DNA of 64,000 nt from a virus: positions 26,157 through 90,156 of IMG/VR virus record IMGVR_UViG_3300020119_000126; one strand, given 5' to 3'. Shown here one piece after another: positions 48,640 to 56,748 of this stretch. The position numbers and the translations under genes are program-made. The number at the start of each line of letters is the position of its first letter. The stretch's first letter is position 1. Under the pieces are notes generated by a model. The model ran no database searches. It worked only from the letters and a program-made list of their open reading frames with translations, and was not told the DNA's origin.

Positions 48640-49149
48640 ATGACCAAGACTTTATTTGCTATGGGCACCTGTGGGGACAAAAAAGACCCGATGTTCGATG
48701 ATTGGCGGGATGCTATCAAGGCGTTGCTACCACCAACTATCGAACTCTTTGACCCGGTAGTGGATGAATGGAATGATGCAGCAGACCGGGCTGAAAAGGA
48801 AGCCTTCAGGAACGCTGACATCTTCATCATGGCTGTTCGTACCAGCGCCGAGTCCTGGGGTAGCCTGGCTGAAAGTGGCTGGATGGCAGTCAGGGCTTTG
48901 CTCACTGGCAAGCCAGTCATCATCTATGTTGAACAGTTCACTGAAGGTGACATTCTGCGTGGTCAGCACCTGACCAAGAGTGAGTGCAAATCACTCAATC
49001 AGGCCCGCAAGCTCATGCTGAGCCGGGCTGATGATTGCTATGCCATGGATGACAATGGCCGCTTAAAAAATGTCACCGTGCTTCAGATTTGGGGTGACTT
49101 TGTCGAAGCTGTGCTCAATGAATGCAATGGAAAAACCTACCGATGGTAA
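48640..49149 (+). CDS. Nucleoside 2-deoxyribosyltransferase-like protein
   Basis: A 169-residue Rossmann-like protein. Features fit the Nuc_deoxyrib_tr_2 group: TLFAMGTCGDKKDPMFDDWR at the start, ELFDPVVDEWND, NADIFIMAVRT, and SLAESGWMAVR, where the Glu is the candidate catalytic residue. Family members exchange bases on deoxynucleosides or act on modified nucleotides. It would fit nucleotide salvage beside dCTP deaminase and ThyX. A palindrome copy lies between its ribosome site and the previous gene. Confidence 0.65.
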   Translation: MTKTLFAMGTCGDKKDPMFDDWRDAIKALLPPTIELFDPVVDEWNDAADRAEKEAFRNADIFIMAVRTSAESWGSLAESGWMAVRALLTGKPVIIYVEQFTEGDILRGQHLTKSECKSLNQARKLMLSRADDCYAMDDNGRLKNVTVLQIWGDFVEAVLNECNGKTYRW

Positions 49150-50057
49150 AACGTGATTATCAGGCCAAGTTATGGTCAGCCATCTGGCCGAGTGCGATTG
49201 AAACCCTGGATAAGCTGACTGATGACCAGCTTGACCTTGTCTTCTCTGTTCGTCGCTGGATGCAGGAAGAAGCAGGCCATGACTTGCTTCCTTTCATTGG
49301 CGGCAGTTTCAAAATCTATGCTCTGACCTACGAAGACTCGTATTATGTCTATATCACCTTGGGTCAGCCCCGAAATGGCATAGGCGATGCTATTGAGGCA
49401 ATTCAGTCCGAGGTTTACGTTGCTATCGTCTTTAAGGGTGGTGAGGCATTTGCTACTCAGATGATCTATGGGGTCAATGTGCCTGGGCGAATTGAAGCCA
49501 ATAATGTTGATCGGACAACACTGAAATCCTATTCCAGTAAGGATGTGGGCAACGACAAGTTCACTGGTCAGGAGTTAGAAGAAGAACACCAGAGGTCAGA
49601 AGCTAGACTGGCTGAATTGAACAAGCCGCAAGAGCCAGTGCCTGCGGGCTATGTCAACTCAGGCAAGGTCAAGCTCTATGATATGACTGCGCCGCTGTGC
49701 AATGAAAGCTGGTTTGACCGTAGCATCTACGATGATGCCAATCGGCTCATCATAGCCCTAGAAGCTAACCCGTTTTACCTGAACCATCTGCTGCACTATA
49801 TGGCAGCCGCAGGTAAATGGGAAGGCGAGTTCAAGGCTATGGATGGCCTGACCGAAGAAGAACACAAGGGCTGGTATAGTGTTTCCATGCCCTGCGATAC
49901 TCATGGTCATAGCGGCTTTTCATTCAACATGGTCATTGCCAATGCGCTATGGCGTGTTTGCGGCATGAAGAATGTCGATGGCACGTTGGTTGAGCCAGCC
50001 CCTGACCTGGTCCAGTTAATCAATGTCGAACAGGTACTGCCTGGTTCGCTGAAGTAA
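49143..50057 (+). CDS. Hypothetical protein
   Basis: A 304-residue protein (MVKRDYQAKLWSAIWPSAIE). The N-terminal half has alternating strands (SFKIYALTYEDSYYVYITLG) and the C-terminal half has WYSVSMPCDTHGHSGFSFNM, with a His pair that might bind metal. The ATG at 49,143 overlaps the previous stop. No family is recognised. Confidence 0.6.
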   Translation: MVKRDYQAKLWSAIWPSAIETLDKLTDDQLDLVFSVRRWMQEEAGHDLLPFIGGSFKIYALTYEDSYYVYITLGQPRNGIGDAIEAIQSEVYVAIVFKGGEAFATQMIYGVNVPGRIEANNVDRTTLKSYSSKDVGNDKFTGQELEEEHQRSEARLAELNKPQEPVPAGYVNSGKVKLYDMTAPLCNESWFDRSIYDDANRLIIALEANPFYLNHLLHYMAAAGKWEGEFKAMDGLTEEEHKGWYSVSMPCDTHGHSGFSFNMVIANALWRVCGMKNVDGTLVEPAPDLVQLINVEQVLPGSLK

Positions 50058-50064
50058 TTTGTCT

Positions 50065-50087
50065 GGCTATCAGCAATCCTGGTAGCC
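50065..50087 (+). other. Intergenic hairpin
   Basis: A 9-base-pair stem (GGCTATCAG with CTGGTAGCC, one wobble) and 5-base loop between two genes. No T-run follows, so a role in RNA stability is as likely as termination. Confidence 0.4.
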
Positions 50088-50116
50088 ATCCTGACCAAAC
50101 CATAAAAGGAAATAAC

Positions 50117-50548
50117 ATGCGCGAATTGAAAACCCTGGGCTATGACGAAGTCATTGAAAGCATGGAGTATGAACTCATCGCTCAGGCAAACATCGGCTCC
50201 TACCAAGGCGACTATCTATACCTGCTAAAGAACGAGAAGGGCAAGTATGCTTTCACCAGCTTGAGCTATGGCTCCTGTTCGGTCTGTGACTACATTGAGG
50301 GCCTGGCACGTGAGCATGGCTATGACTATCAGTCACCTGAAGCCCTGATGGAACTGACCGAGTATCGCGACGGAATTCACAATGGTCTGACCTGGATCAG
50401 TGCCAAGCGTATGCTGTGGGCTGTTCTCGATGGAGTACGGCGCATGAGTTGGTATGGGACCGGGTCAGACTATCTGAACTTTTGCCGGGCAGCCATCAAT
50501 GCTTTGGCCGATGAAGCTGATGTCAGTCTACTCAAGGAGCTAATCTAA
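50117..50548 (+). CDS. Hypothetical protein
   Basis: A 143-residue protein (MRELKTLGYDEVIESMEYEL) with a good AAAGGA ribosome site. It includes FTSLSYGSCSVCDYIEGLAR, where a CSVC pair is seen. The family is unknown. Confidence 0.6.
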   Translation: MRELKTLGYDEVIESMEYELIAQANIGSYQGDYLYLLKNEKGKYAFTSLSYGSCSVCDYIEGLAREHGYDYQSPEALMELTEYRDGIHNGLTWISAKRMLWAVLDGVRRMSWYGTGSDYLNFCRAAINALADEADVSLLKELI

Positions 50549-50549
50549 T

Positions 50550-50762
50550 ATGCCTAATGGATTCTGGATCGTCGCCTTCGTTACTACCTGTGTCATGGAA
50601 ACCTTCTTCTGGTATCTTGGTATCCAGATGCTTGGCGAAGGCTACGGTAAGGGTAAGGGTGATGATTTGTGGCAGGGTTTATTTGTCATGGCTGCGGCTA
50701 TTTGCAGCACACTCTATATTCTTCACATTCAGCTTGGTTGGTTCACTCAAGGAGCACAGTAA
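50550..50762 (+). CDS. Small two-helix membrane protein
   Basis: A 70-residue protein with two hydrophobic helices (FWIVAFVTTCVMETFFWYLG; LFVMAAAICSTLYILHIQLG) separated by a Gly/Lys loop. It could be a holin-like or envelope protein, but no lysis partner is adjacent. Confidence 0.55.
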   Translation: MPNGFWIVAFVTTCVMETFFWYLGIQMLGEGYGKGKGDDLWQGLFVMAAAICSTLYILHIQLGWFTQGAQ

Positions 50763-50763
50763 G

Positions 50764-51012
50764 ATGAAAATCCAAGGTATGGATGAGAACGACAAGCTGG
50801 CTAGAGTCAATGAGGTTATCGAATTGCTATCCAAATTGGCTGCTGAAGATAATGTGACCACTGATGAATGGCTAAAGCAAGCCATAATCAAGGCTCATCA
50901 AAATCGTCATATGCAGTGGTCGCCCAAGGAACAGAAATTCATTGAGGTCAAGTGTGGTAATCCAAGGTGCTGGATTACCCATAGCCGCTTGCCAGCGGGA
51001 TATGGAGACTAA
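50764..51012 (+). CDS. Hypothetical protein
   Basis: An 82-residue helical protein (MKIQGMDENDKLARVNEVIE) with a C-terminal CGNPRCW motif. GGAG lies upstream. It is adjacent to the next gene without spacing. Confidence 0.6.
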   Translation: MKIQGMDENDKLARVNEVIELLSKLAAEDNVTTDEWLKQAIIKAHQNRHMQWSPKEQKFIEVKCGNPRCWITHSRLPAGYGD

Positions 51013-51261
51013 ATGGAATGTACATCAGTTCGACTATCACCCACTCGTGGGGAGTTCGCCTTTAACATCATCGTCACCGATGTTGCGCCAGCCACAATCT
51101 GGAAAATGATCAGGGTTGCCAATGAGCAGTCTGGCTGTAGCGGGGTAGAAGTATGTATGCCAATAAATACCTGGCTCTCGCCTGAGTATTTCACCAGGGA
51201 AGAAGCCGAAAGTGCTTTATTGGTCATGGTCAAGACGTTCGGGATTACGGTAGTGCCATGA
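51013..51261 (+). CDS. Hypothetical protein
   Basis: An 82-residue alpha/beta protein (MECTSVRLSPTRGEFAFNII) starting on the base after the previous stop codon and overlapping the next gene by ATGA. The family is unknown. Confidence 0.6.
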   Translation: MECTSVRLSPTRGEFAFNIIVTDVAPATIWKMIRVANEQSGCSGVEVCMPINTWLSPEYFTREEAESALLVMVKTFGITVVP

Positions 51262-51551
51262 TTTATCAGCCCCTTGATATTACCAGCGACATGCAAGCCT
51301 GGGCCTGGAAAGAATTACGCGAGGCCAATGACTGGCTATATTACTGCTACTTTGACCCGGTCAACGAACACCGCACAGATGACCGGATTGAGGAAGTGCT
51401 TGATGATGCTCGTTGGAAACGGCGACATGCTATGAAACGGGCCAAGTTTTATGAAGTAGACTGCGAAATGCACATCTTCGTCAAGAACGAGCGCGGTCAT
51501 AACATCTGCCGCAAGTGCCATTACTTTTCTATCTTGGAGGCCAGTCTATGA
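51258..51551 (+). CDS. Hypothetical protein with Cys/His motif
   Basis: A 97-residue protein (MIYQPLDITSDMQAWAWKEL) whose C-terminus has HNICRKCHYF, a possible metal site. It is coupled by ATGA at both ends. Confidence 0.6.
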   Translation: MIYQPLDITSDMQAWAWKELREANDWLYYCYFDPVNEHRTDDRIEEVLDDARWKRRHAMKRAKFYEVDCEMHIFVKNERGHNICRKCHYFSILEASL

Positions 51552-51970
51552 GATGTCCTGAGTGTAAGCAAGAAGTCGTCGTCGCACAGTATTATACTCA
51601 CCTGCTATGCATGAACTGCTTTGCCAAGTTTCGCTATGACCCAACAAAAATTGAGAAGCTCTGGTTCTCACTGGCTATCATCGCCGCTCTGCAAGAACTA
51701 TCTAACCAGGTCAACAAGCGCTACTGGACTAGCTGGTGGACTAGCGTTGAAGATGGCACGCCGGGTATACCTTTTCAGTATTGGGTCACAGGCTATCGGG
51801 ATAACTTGATGGCAGTTTGTGCTCTCCTTGAAGGGCCTAACCGCTGGTATATTGAACAAGGGGTCAAGAAACTGTTTCCCGATGCCGAGTTTCGCTTTAT
51901 TGAGCCACGTGACCATGACTGGAACCCTGGTGAACGGTTTCCAGGCTATGAAGAAAGGGTCAAGATATGA
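51548..51970 (+). CDS. Zinc-ribbon hypothetical protein
   Basis: A 140-residue protein with two CxxC pairs at the N-terminus (MRCPECKQEV and HLLCMNCFAKF), a typical zinc ribbon. The rest is globular and Trp-rich. The start at 51,548 overlaps the previous stop by ATGA. A nucleic-acid or protein-binding role is possible. Confidence 0.6.
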   Translation: MRCPECKQEVVVAQYYTHLLCMNCFAKFRYDPTKIEKLWFSLAIIAALQELSNQVNKRYWTSWWTSVEDGTPGIPFQYWVTGYRDNLMAVCALLEGPNRWYIEQGVKKLFPDAEFRFIEPRDHDWNPGERFPGYEERVKI

Positions 51971-52413
51971 AGCTCTCAGAAAACCAGCAGGCTATTGTGG
52001 ACCGCCTCAATGCAGGCGAAAAGCTATGGTGGTATCACGGCATTCGATATAACGGGCATTACTCGTTTGAGCATGATCACACAGGCGGCAAAAGTATTAC
52101 TCGAACCGTGGATAGCCTCATCAAACAAGGAGTCCTTAAGATGCTGCCTGCCCAATCTGGCGCATTCAGAAATGCTATTATCCTGACAGCTACTAATCCG
52201 CCAAAGATAAGCATAGTCAACATCGAACTAGAAGCCCATGTCGTGGCAACTCTGTTCAATCTTATTCAGGCAGCCGTTGAAGATTCAGACTGGCTTGACC
52301 GTCCACAGAAGCTGCACCTATGTATTGCCGCCAAGCAAATCGCCAAAGCGACAGCTTCTGGTGAATATGAAGCCATCGTCAAGGAATTGATAGCTATTAC
52401 CGATAGCTTTTAG
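51967..52413 (+). CDS. Hypothetical winged-helix-like protein
   Basis: A 148-residue protein. The first 60 residues (ENQQAIVDRLNAGEKLWWYH, then TRTVDSLIKQGVLKML) look like a winged helix as found in phage proteins that sense or bind DNA. It ends the operon; a promoter follows. Confidence 0.55.
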   Translation: MKLSENQQAIVDRLNAGEKLWWYHGIRYNGHYSFEHDHTGGKSITRTVDSLIKQGVLKMLPAQSGAFRNAIILTATNPPKISIVNIELEAHVVATLFNLIQAAVEDSDWLDRPQKLHLCIAAKQIAKATASGEYEAIVKELIAITDSF

Positions 52414-52429
52414 TTTTTCTCCGCTCTTG

Positions 52430-52458
52430 TTGCATTACTTCACGTTGTAGTGTACAAT
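52430..52458 (+). promoter_or_regulatory. Sigma-70-like promoter TTGCAT-N17-TACAAT
   Basis: TTGCAT (52430-52435) and TACAAT (52453-52458) with a 17-base spacer, in the gap before the gene at 52,492. Confidence 0.7.
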
Positions 52459-52491
52459 GGAGTCATACACTCTATTGGGAAGGACTCTAAC

Positions 52492-52803
52492 GTGAAGGGC
52501 ACCTCTGAACATTTTCTCCGCAACGAAGGTCGGCTCAATGAGTCAACCATTACCATCGAGACCATTGAGTTCGACAGCCGCGAAATTTTCCATGTCACCA
52601 TTTGCTATACTCGTAAGGCGCTCAACACCCAATGGGGTCGGGACGACTGGGAAGTAGGCTGGTTTGACAAGCGCGAAGAAGCCGAAAAGATGGCTATTCG
52701 CAAGCTGCGCGAATTCAATAGTCTCATTCGGGCAGCCTATAAAATGCCACGGTTTCGTGGTGCGCCTAACGGCGTCAGAGTGCGAGAGACTAACCACAAA
52801 TAA
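52492..52803 (+). CDS. Hypothetical protein
   Basis: A 103-residue protein. A GTG start at 52,492 with AAGGA seven bases upstream is chosen; a longer frame from 52,450 would include the -10 box. IFHVTICYTRKALNTQWGRD and a basic C-terminus are visible. It is the first gene after the promoter at 52,430, upstream of the DUF932 gene. Confidence 0.6.
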   Translation: MKGTSEHFLRNEGRLNESTITIETIEFDSREIFHVTICYTRKALNTQWGRDDWEVGWFDKREEAEKMAIRKLREFNSLIRAAYKMPRFRGAPNGVRVRETNHK

Positions 52804-52817
52804 TTCGGCGTGCCGAA
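52804..52817. repeat. Palindrome TTCGGC-GT-GCCGAA
   Basis: Exact intergenic copy directly between a stop codon and the AAAAGGA ribosome site of the DUF932 gene. Confidence 0.85.
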
Positions 52818-52828
52818 AAGGAAAAACC

Positions 52829-53872
52829 ATGAAACAGGCCAAGAGTTTGAATGAACTGGCGAATGCCCTTCAGCAGCAACTTGCTACCAAGAAGGATTAC
52901 ATCGTCCCCACTCGCGAAATGATCTTTGATGACCCGAACACTATTTATGTTAACAGCGTCGGCACGCTCGGTGCCAATGAGCATTTCCAGCAGCAGGTCG
53001 CAACCTTCCTGGGCTATCCCTATAGCTTCTGGCAGGACACACAGAAGACCTATGCGGCGGAATGGATGGCGCTGACCAATCAGATGCTTCGGCAAGCTGA
53101 TGCACAGAGGATGGTCAGGACATTAGAGGGCAAGGCACGCGCCTTCATGTCGAACAAGTACCGCGCCATTGACAACTGGGACGTGGCTGAGACTGCGCTG
53201 ACCACCATTGGCAATATGGATGGCTGGCAGGTTGATAGTGCTGACCTGACCGACAGCCGGATGTATATCAAGGTTATCTCCCCCAAGATTGAACGTGAAG
53301 TCAAGCGGGGTGATGTGGTCCGGGCAGGCTTGCTCATCACGAATAGTGAAGTGGGCCTGGGCAGTGTCAGTGTCAGTCCCATCATTCTGCGCCTGGCCTG
53401 TTTGAATGGTATGGTCATTGAGGACATGGGTGTCGCCAAGCGTCACTTGAGCAAGGCTCAGATTGGCGTGCCAGATACCTACGAACTGTTCTCCGATGAG
53501 ACCAAGCGCTTGTCTGATGTGGCACTCATGGCACAGATTGCTGATGTGGTTCGTACCACGGTTGATGAAGCCCGCTTTGAACTGGTGGTCAAGAAGTTCA
53601 CTGACACGGCTGACCGGAAGATTGACGGCGACGTGCCCAAGGTCGTAGAAGTGCTGGCGAAGACCGTGAACCTGAATGACAACGAGCGTTCGAGCGTTCT
53701 GCGGCACCTGATTGAAGGTGGCGACCTGACCCAGTTTGGACTGATCAACGCAGTCACAGCCACGGCTCAACAGGTTTCCTCATACGACAGGTCAGTCGAG
53801 TTGGAGCGGGTGGGTGGCAATATGATGGACATGTCGGCAGCGACATGGAAATCGATTGCGAGTGCCAACTAA
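52829..53872 (+). CDS. DUF932 / phage-plasmid-like protein
   Basis: A 347-residue protein of the DUF932 (TIGR03299-like) family that is common on phages and plasmids. Typical segments are AFMSNKYRAIDNWDVAETAL, a central strand region ISPKIEREVKRGDVVRAGLL, and SVSPIILRLACLNGMVIE. Its role is unproven; links to replication or recombination have been suggested for the family. The palindrome at 52,804 sits immediately upstream of its ribosome site. Confidence 0.8.
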   Translation: MKQAKSLNELANALQQQLATKKDYIVPTREMIFDDPNTIYVNSVGTLGANEHFQQQVATFLGYPYSFWQDTQKTYAAEWMALTNQMLRQADAQRMVRTLEGKARAFMSNKYRAIDNWDVAETALTTIGNMDGWQVDSADLTDSRMYIKVISPKIEREVKRGDVVRAGLLITNSEVGLGSVSVSPIILRLACLNGMVIEDMGVAKRHLSKAQIGVPDTYELFSDETKRLSDVALMAQIADVVRTTVDEARFELVVKKFTDTADRKIDGDVPKVVEVLAKTVNLNDNERSSVLRHLIEGGDLTQFGLINAVTATAQQVSSYDRSVELERVGGNMMDMSAATWKSIASAN

Positions 53873-54039
53873 TGTGGGAATACCACATGGAAATCTTGAG
53901 GGGCGAGTCCATTGAGGGCTTGCCCGACCTACTGTTCATCCTGGGTAACGAGGGTTGGGAACTCGCTACCCTCAATATCGTTGATGGGTCTTTGATTATC
54001 TTCTTTAAGCGACAAAGATCAGGAGAAGCCGATGCCTAA
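53872..54039 (+). CDS. DUF4177-like small protein
   Basis: A 55-residue protein (MWEYHMEILRGESIEGLPDL) ending in the family-like pattern LGNEGWELATLNIVDGSL with a final FFKR. The ATG overlaps the DUF932 stop (TAATG). DUF4177 proteins are small phage and bacterial proteins of unknown function. Confidence 0.65.
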   Translation: MWEYHMEILRGESIEGLPDLLFILGNEGWELATLNIVDGSLIIFFKRQRSGEADA

Positions 54040-54307
54040 GAAAACTACCGCTGAGCTACCCAAGCAGCCTGGTGAACCCACTGACCTGATGAAAGCCAAC
54101 TTCAACCTGATGACAGGTCAGAACCAATTGGTCCTGCTCTCTGGTTTCTATAACAATCAGCCTGCGGTACATCTGGCTGCGGTCATCAAGGACGGCGAGG
54201 ACTTCCTCATCTTCCCTATTGCCCGAATGTATACCGAGCGAGACATGAAGCTCATTGGCGATCCTGAGAATAAGCGCACGGAGAATGTGGATAAGGAGCA
54301 AAATTAA
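54032..54307 (+). CDS. Hypothetical protein
   Basis: A 91-residue protein (MPKKTTAELPKQPGEPTDLM) with a disordered N-terminus and a beta-rich core (LVLLSGFYNNQPAVHLAAVI). It overlaps the previous gene by eight bases. Confidence 0.6.
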   Translation: MPKKTTAELPKQPGEPTDLMKANFNLMTGQNQLVLLSGFYNNQPAVHLAAVIKDGEDFLIFPIARMYTERDMKLIGDPENKRTENVDKEQN

Positions 54308-54309
54308 GC

Positions 54310-54558
54310 ATGGGTTATTATCGAACCATGATTACCATCGAAGTCCTTAGCGAAGACCCTATTGAGGCCATTTCTCTACAGGATGTTGTCTATGGTATTA
54401 CCGAAGGACATTGGTCAGGTGATTGGAATGCTGAGGAATCATTAGAAGTCACCGCTCCACAGATGGCTAAACTCCTGATAGCCCAAGGTTCTGACCCTGA
54501 GTTCTTTAATCTCGATGATGACGGAAACGAGATTGATGAAGAAGAAGAAACCGAATGA
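54310..54558 (+). CDS. Small acidic hypothetical protein
   Basis: An 82-residue protein (MGYYRTMITIEVLSEDPIEA) ending in a strongly acidic tail. The segment APQMAKLLIAQGSDPEFFNL is conserved-looking among phage small proteins. It overlaps the next gene by ATGA. Confidence 0.6.
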   Translation: MGYYRTMITIEVLSEDPIEAISLQDVVYGITEGHWSGDWNAEESLEVTAPQMAKLLIAQGSDPEFFNLDDDGNEIDEEEETE

Positions 54559-55088
54559 CCAAGTATCTCCTGATCAAGTACAGTGACAACTACTCGGACG
54601 AGTTCGACGTTGAAGGCTTCAAGGTCATGACTCAGGACGAGTGGAAAGCTTTTCGGGAACAGGTCCAGTATGGCCTGTACCCCTATGACTATTACATCGG
54701 CACTAATGAACTCATTCAGTACGCTGACTCACAGAGGCTACTCGATGCCCTGACCCCTGTTTCTGTTGGCAGCAATGTCCTCAAGGAAATACTTCTGGCT
54801 TTGGGTAAAGAAGTGGTCAAGGAATTTGGTTTCTTCCCTTCTGGCCCTGAGCTTCCTATTGAGGCCGAAGAAAATCCTACAGGCAAGCAAGCCTTCTGCT
54901 CCTATTGTCAGACCACAGTTTCAGTTGTCATCCATGACGATATGGTCTGGAACAGTAAGGCGCAGGTCTATGACACTGATTATATGCTTCGCAGCCACTA
55001 CTATGACAATGATGCTGAAACTGGCTTGCTGTGTATGGGCAGCAATACACTAGTGGCAAATGAGGACATAGAGGATGTTCCGCAATGA
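54555..55088 (+). CDS. Hypothetical protein
   Basis: A 177-residue protein (MTKYLLIKYSDNYSDEFDVE) with a FCSYCQTT pair near residue 115 that could bind zinc together with a later Cys. The first half is alpha/beta. ATGA overlaps occur at both ends. Confidence 0.6.
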   Translation: MTKYLLIKYSDNYSDEFDVEGFKVMTQDEWKAFREQVQYGLYPYDYYIGTNELIQYADSQRLLDALTPVSVGSNVLKEILLALGKEVVKEFGFFPSGPELPIEAEENPTGKQAFCSYCQTTVSVVIHDDMVWNSKAQVYDTDYMLRSHYYDNDAETGLLCMGSNTLVANEDIEDVPQ

Positions 55089-55483
55089 ACTTTTGGGATT
55101 ATGCCTTTTTACTCAATGCTATAGAACAACATGACAAAGCCACTCGCCATAACTTCGGCTTGCCGGAAGGTTGGACCACTGACCTGCGCAATGAAATTGC
55201 AGGTCGGCTTGAAATATGGCAGTGGGTCAACATGCCTCTTTCCATTGGCGAGGCTTATGGCTGTTATGTGACTGAGGAAGAAGGTCAGCATTTCCTGACC
55301 ATCTGGCCTGGGCACAAACTGGCACGAGTGGTCTCCATGGGAAAGGTATGGGAAGGTAAGCGTTCCTACTTCCGTAAGAACCGCCGCCGTATGGTTTATG
55401 CCAGGGATGATCGGGGCTATAGCTACCGGGGCTTATGGTGTTTCGATGCTCAAGACCTGGTCAGGATCAGGCGAACGGCATGA
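55085..55483 (+). CDS. Hypothetical protein
   Basis: A 132-residue protein (MNFWDYAFLLNAIEQHDKAT) with a basic C-terminal half (KRSYFRKNRRRMVYARDDRG). A GC-rich hairpin overlaps the end of the gene. Confidence 0.6.
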   Translation: MNFWDYAFLLNAIEQHDKATRHNFGLPEGWTTDLRNEIAGRLEIWQWVNMPLSIGEAYGCYVTEEEGQHFLTIWPGHKLARVVSMGKVWEGKRSYFRKNRRRMVYARDDRGYSYRGLWCFDAQDLVRIRRTA

Positions 55484-55515
55484 CCCGCTAACGCGGGGCG
55501 CTCCGAAAGGAGTGT
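55484..55515 (+). promoter_or_regulatory. Double hairpin covering a ribosome site
   Basis: Hairpin 1 is CCCGC-TAAC-GCGGG (55484-55497), a relative of the CGCTAACGCG repeats at 38,409 and 44,072. Hairpin 2 pairs GCGCTCC with GGAGTGT (two wobbles) across a GAAA tetraloop (55498-55515). Its 3' arm contains the GGAG ribosome site of the next gene, so translation may be controlled by folding. Confidence 0.5.
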
Positions 55516-55518
55516 GCT

Positions 55519-55917
55519 ATGGAACCCTATTTTGATGCTGCTGACCTGCATGATGCAATTGCCGCCAAGAAGCCGCATTTTGACTGGAATGAAGATGACG
55601 GCTTCATGGAAATCTACGTATATTCTCCTTACGATGGTCATGTTCTGTTATCCATACCTGTCACACAGTTGGGATACGACAGGGTCAATGACCTAGTAAA
55701 CTCCCTGCAACAAGTGCGTCAATACCTGCAAGAGCGACTTGTCCCTTCAGTTGATTCAGAGGGCAAAGTCTGCTATAATGGTGTTTACAAACGCAACGTT
55801 GTAGGTGATAATGGACAATCCCTCTCAGACGGTGATAGACGAGCAGATAGAGCGGGTCATCGACCTGCGCAATCAAGCAGCGATGCAGAACGACGCGAAG
55901 CTGACTGCGCAGCATGA
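55519..55917 (+). CDS. Hypothetical protein with overlapped 3' end
   Basis: A 132-codon frame. The first 85 residues (MEPYFDAADLHDAIAAKKPH; YDRVNDLVNSLQQVRQYLQE) look like a normal protein. The last 45 codons (RRADRAGHRPAQSSSDAERR) are low-complexity, contain a sigma-70 promoter and overlap the next gene by 107 bases. The functional protein may end earlier in related phages, or a frameshift may have extended it. Confidence 0.55.
   Translation: MEPYFDAADLHDAIAAKKPHFDWNEDDGFMEIYVYSPYDGHVLLSIPVTQLGYDRVNDLVNSLQQVRQYLQERLVPSVDSEGKVCYNGVYKRNVVGDNGQSLSDGDRRADRAGHRPAQSSSDAERREADCAA
55751..55779 (+). promoter_or_regulatory. Sigma-70-like promoter TTGATT-N17-TATAAT
   Basis: TTGATT (55751-55756) and a perfect TATAAT (55774-55779) with a 17-base spacer. 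It would drive the small gene at 55,811 and ssb. Confidence 0.75.
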
Positions 55918-55996
55918 CCTGAATCTTAATCGTCTATTTCAGGCTGATTTCGCCCTAAACTCCAATCCGAATATCAATAAGCAAAGGACACATTAA
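55811..55996 (+). CDS. Small hypothetical protein before SSB
   Basis: A 61-residue protein (MDNPSQTVIDEQIERVIDLR) with helical character. ATG 55,811 has AGGTGAT upstream; an in-frame GTG six bases earlier is less likely. It is the first gene after the promoter at 55,751 and ends on the base before ssb. Confidence 0.6.
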   Translation: MDNPSQTVIDEQIERVIDLRNQAAMQNDAKLTAQHDLNLNRLFQADFALNSNPNINKQRTH

Positions 55997-56410
55997 ATGA
56001 GTTCACTCATGGTTATCAATGGCACCGTCAATGGTGACATTCGCATTTTTGATAATGAACAGACCGGGTCACACCGGGCCAGCTTCACGGTGCAGGATTA
56101 CTATAAGAAGACTGACCGCGATTCCGGCGAGAAGTCCTATGTCAACCTGAATTATGACGTGACGCTGTGGGGCAAGGATGCTGACCGCGTTGCCGAGTAT
56201 TTCAAGGATGGCAAGGCTATCGTCATCACCGGACACTTCAAGGGCATGCGCGAATGGACTAGCAAGGATGGCTCCAAGAGCGGCGTGAACTTCGTGCTGG
56301 ACAATTGCATCATGGACTTCGCCGCACAGGATAAGGCCGAGCGGGGTCAGACTAACGGTAGCAACTCCCGCAAGCGGAGTGAGCCTGCCGAAGAACTTGA
56401 CTTAGGCTAG
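55997..56410 (+). CDS. ssb: Single-stranded DNA-binding protein
   Basis: A 137-residue OB-fold SSB. The N-terminus (MVINGTVNGDIRIFDNEQTG), the SYVNLNYDVTLWGKDADRVA strand-helix and KAIVITGHFKGMREWTSKDG match bacterial SSB order. The disordered tail ends acidic (EELDLG) instead of the usual DDDIPF, so partner binding may differ. It coats single-stranded DNA in replication and recombination. Confidence 0.9.
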   Translation: MSSLMVINGTVNGDIRIFDNEQTGSHRASFTVQDYYKKTDRDSGEKSYVNLNYDVTLWGKDADRVAEYFKDGKAIVITGHFKGMREWTSKDGSKSGVNFVLDNCIMDFAAQDKAERGQTNGSNSRKRSEPAEELDLG

Positions 56411-56748
56411 TGCGTAAAAAGGTGGTCCCGAAGCGGTTATACATTCACTTTGGCTCGGATATAAATGCCATAGTGAGTGCGACTAACCGTCTTCGGGACA
56501 CTCAACCCCGCACGGTGCTCTACGAAATTGACACCCTTGAGCAACTTCGATGGGCACTAGACTTCGCTGACAGTGACCCGGCTGAGAACGCTATCATTGA
56601 GGTAGCGGCCTATACTGCCGAGATGGATAAAGTCGTGCGGGCCTATCATGGTCAACGCGAACTCAACTTCTACGCTTTTTTCGGCATGCCGAAAAAGCAA
56701 TATATTCCTGAAGGAGATGTATGGGTTACTTATACCAGACCTCAGTAA
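56410..56748 (+). CDS. Hypothetical protein
   Basis: A 112-residue alpha/beta protein starting at GTG, which shares one base with the ssb stop. It opens VPKRLYIHFGSDINAIVSAT after a basic start. It contains a palindrome copy that encodes FFGMPKK. The family is unknown. Confidence 0.55.
   Translation: MRKKVVPKRLYIHFGSDINAIVSATNRLRDTQPRTVLYEIDTLEQLRWALDFADSDPAENAIIEVAAYTAEMDKVVRAYHGQRELNFYAFFGMPKKQYIPEGDVWVTYTRPQ
56680..56693. repeat. Palindrome TTCGGC-AT-GCCGAA
   Basis: Exact copy within a gene. Here the symmetry extends further, with T-runs and A-runs on the two sides (TTTTTTCGGCATGCCGAAAA). Confidence 0.85.

Noticed and set aside
55158-55171. TTCGGCTTGCCGGAA as a further palindrome copy
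   Set aside because: The right half carries an extra base, so it does not fit the fixed 14-base spacing.
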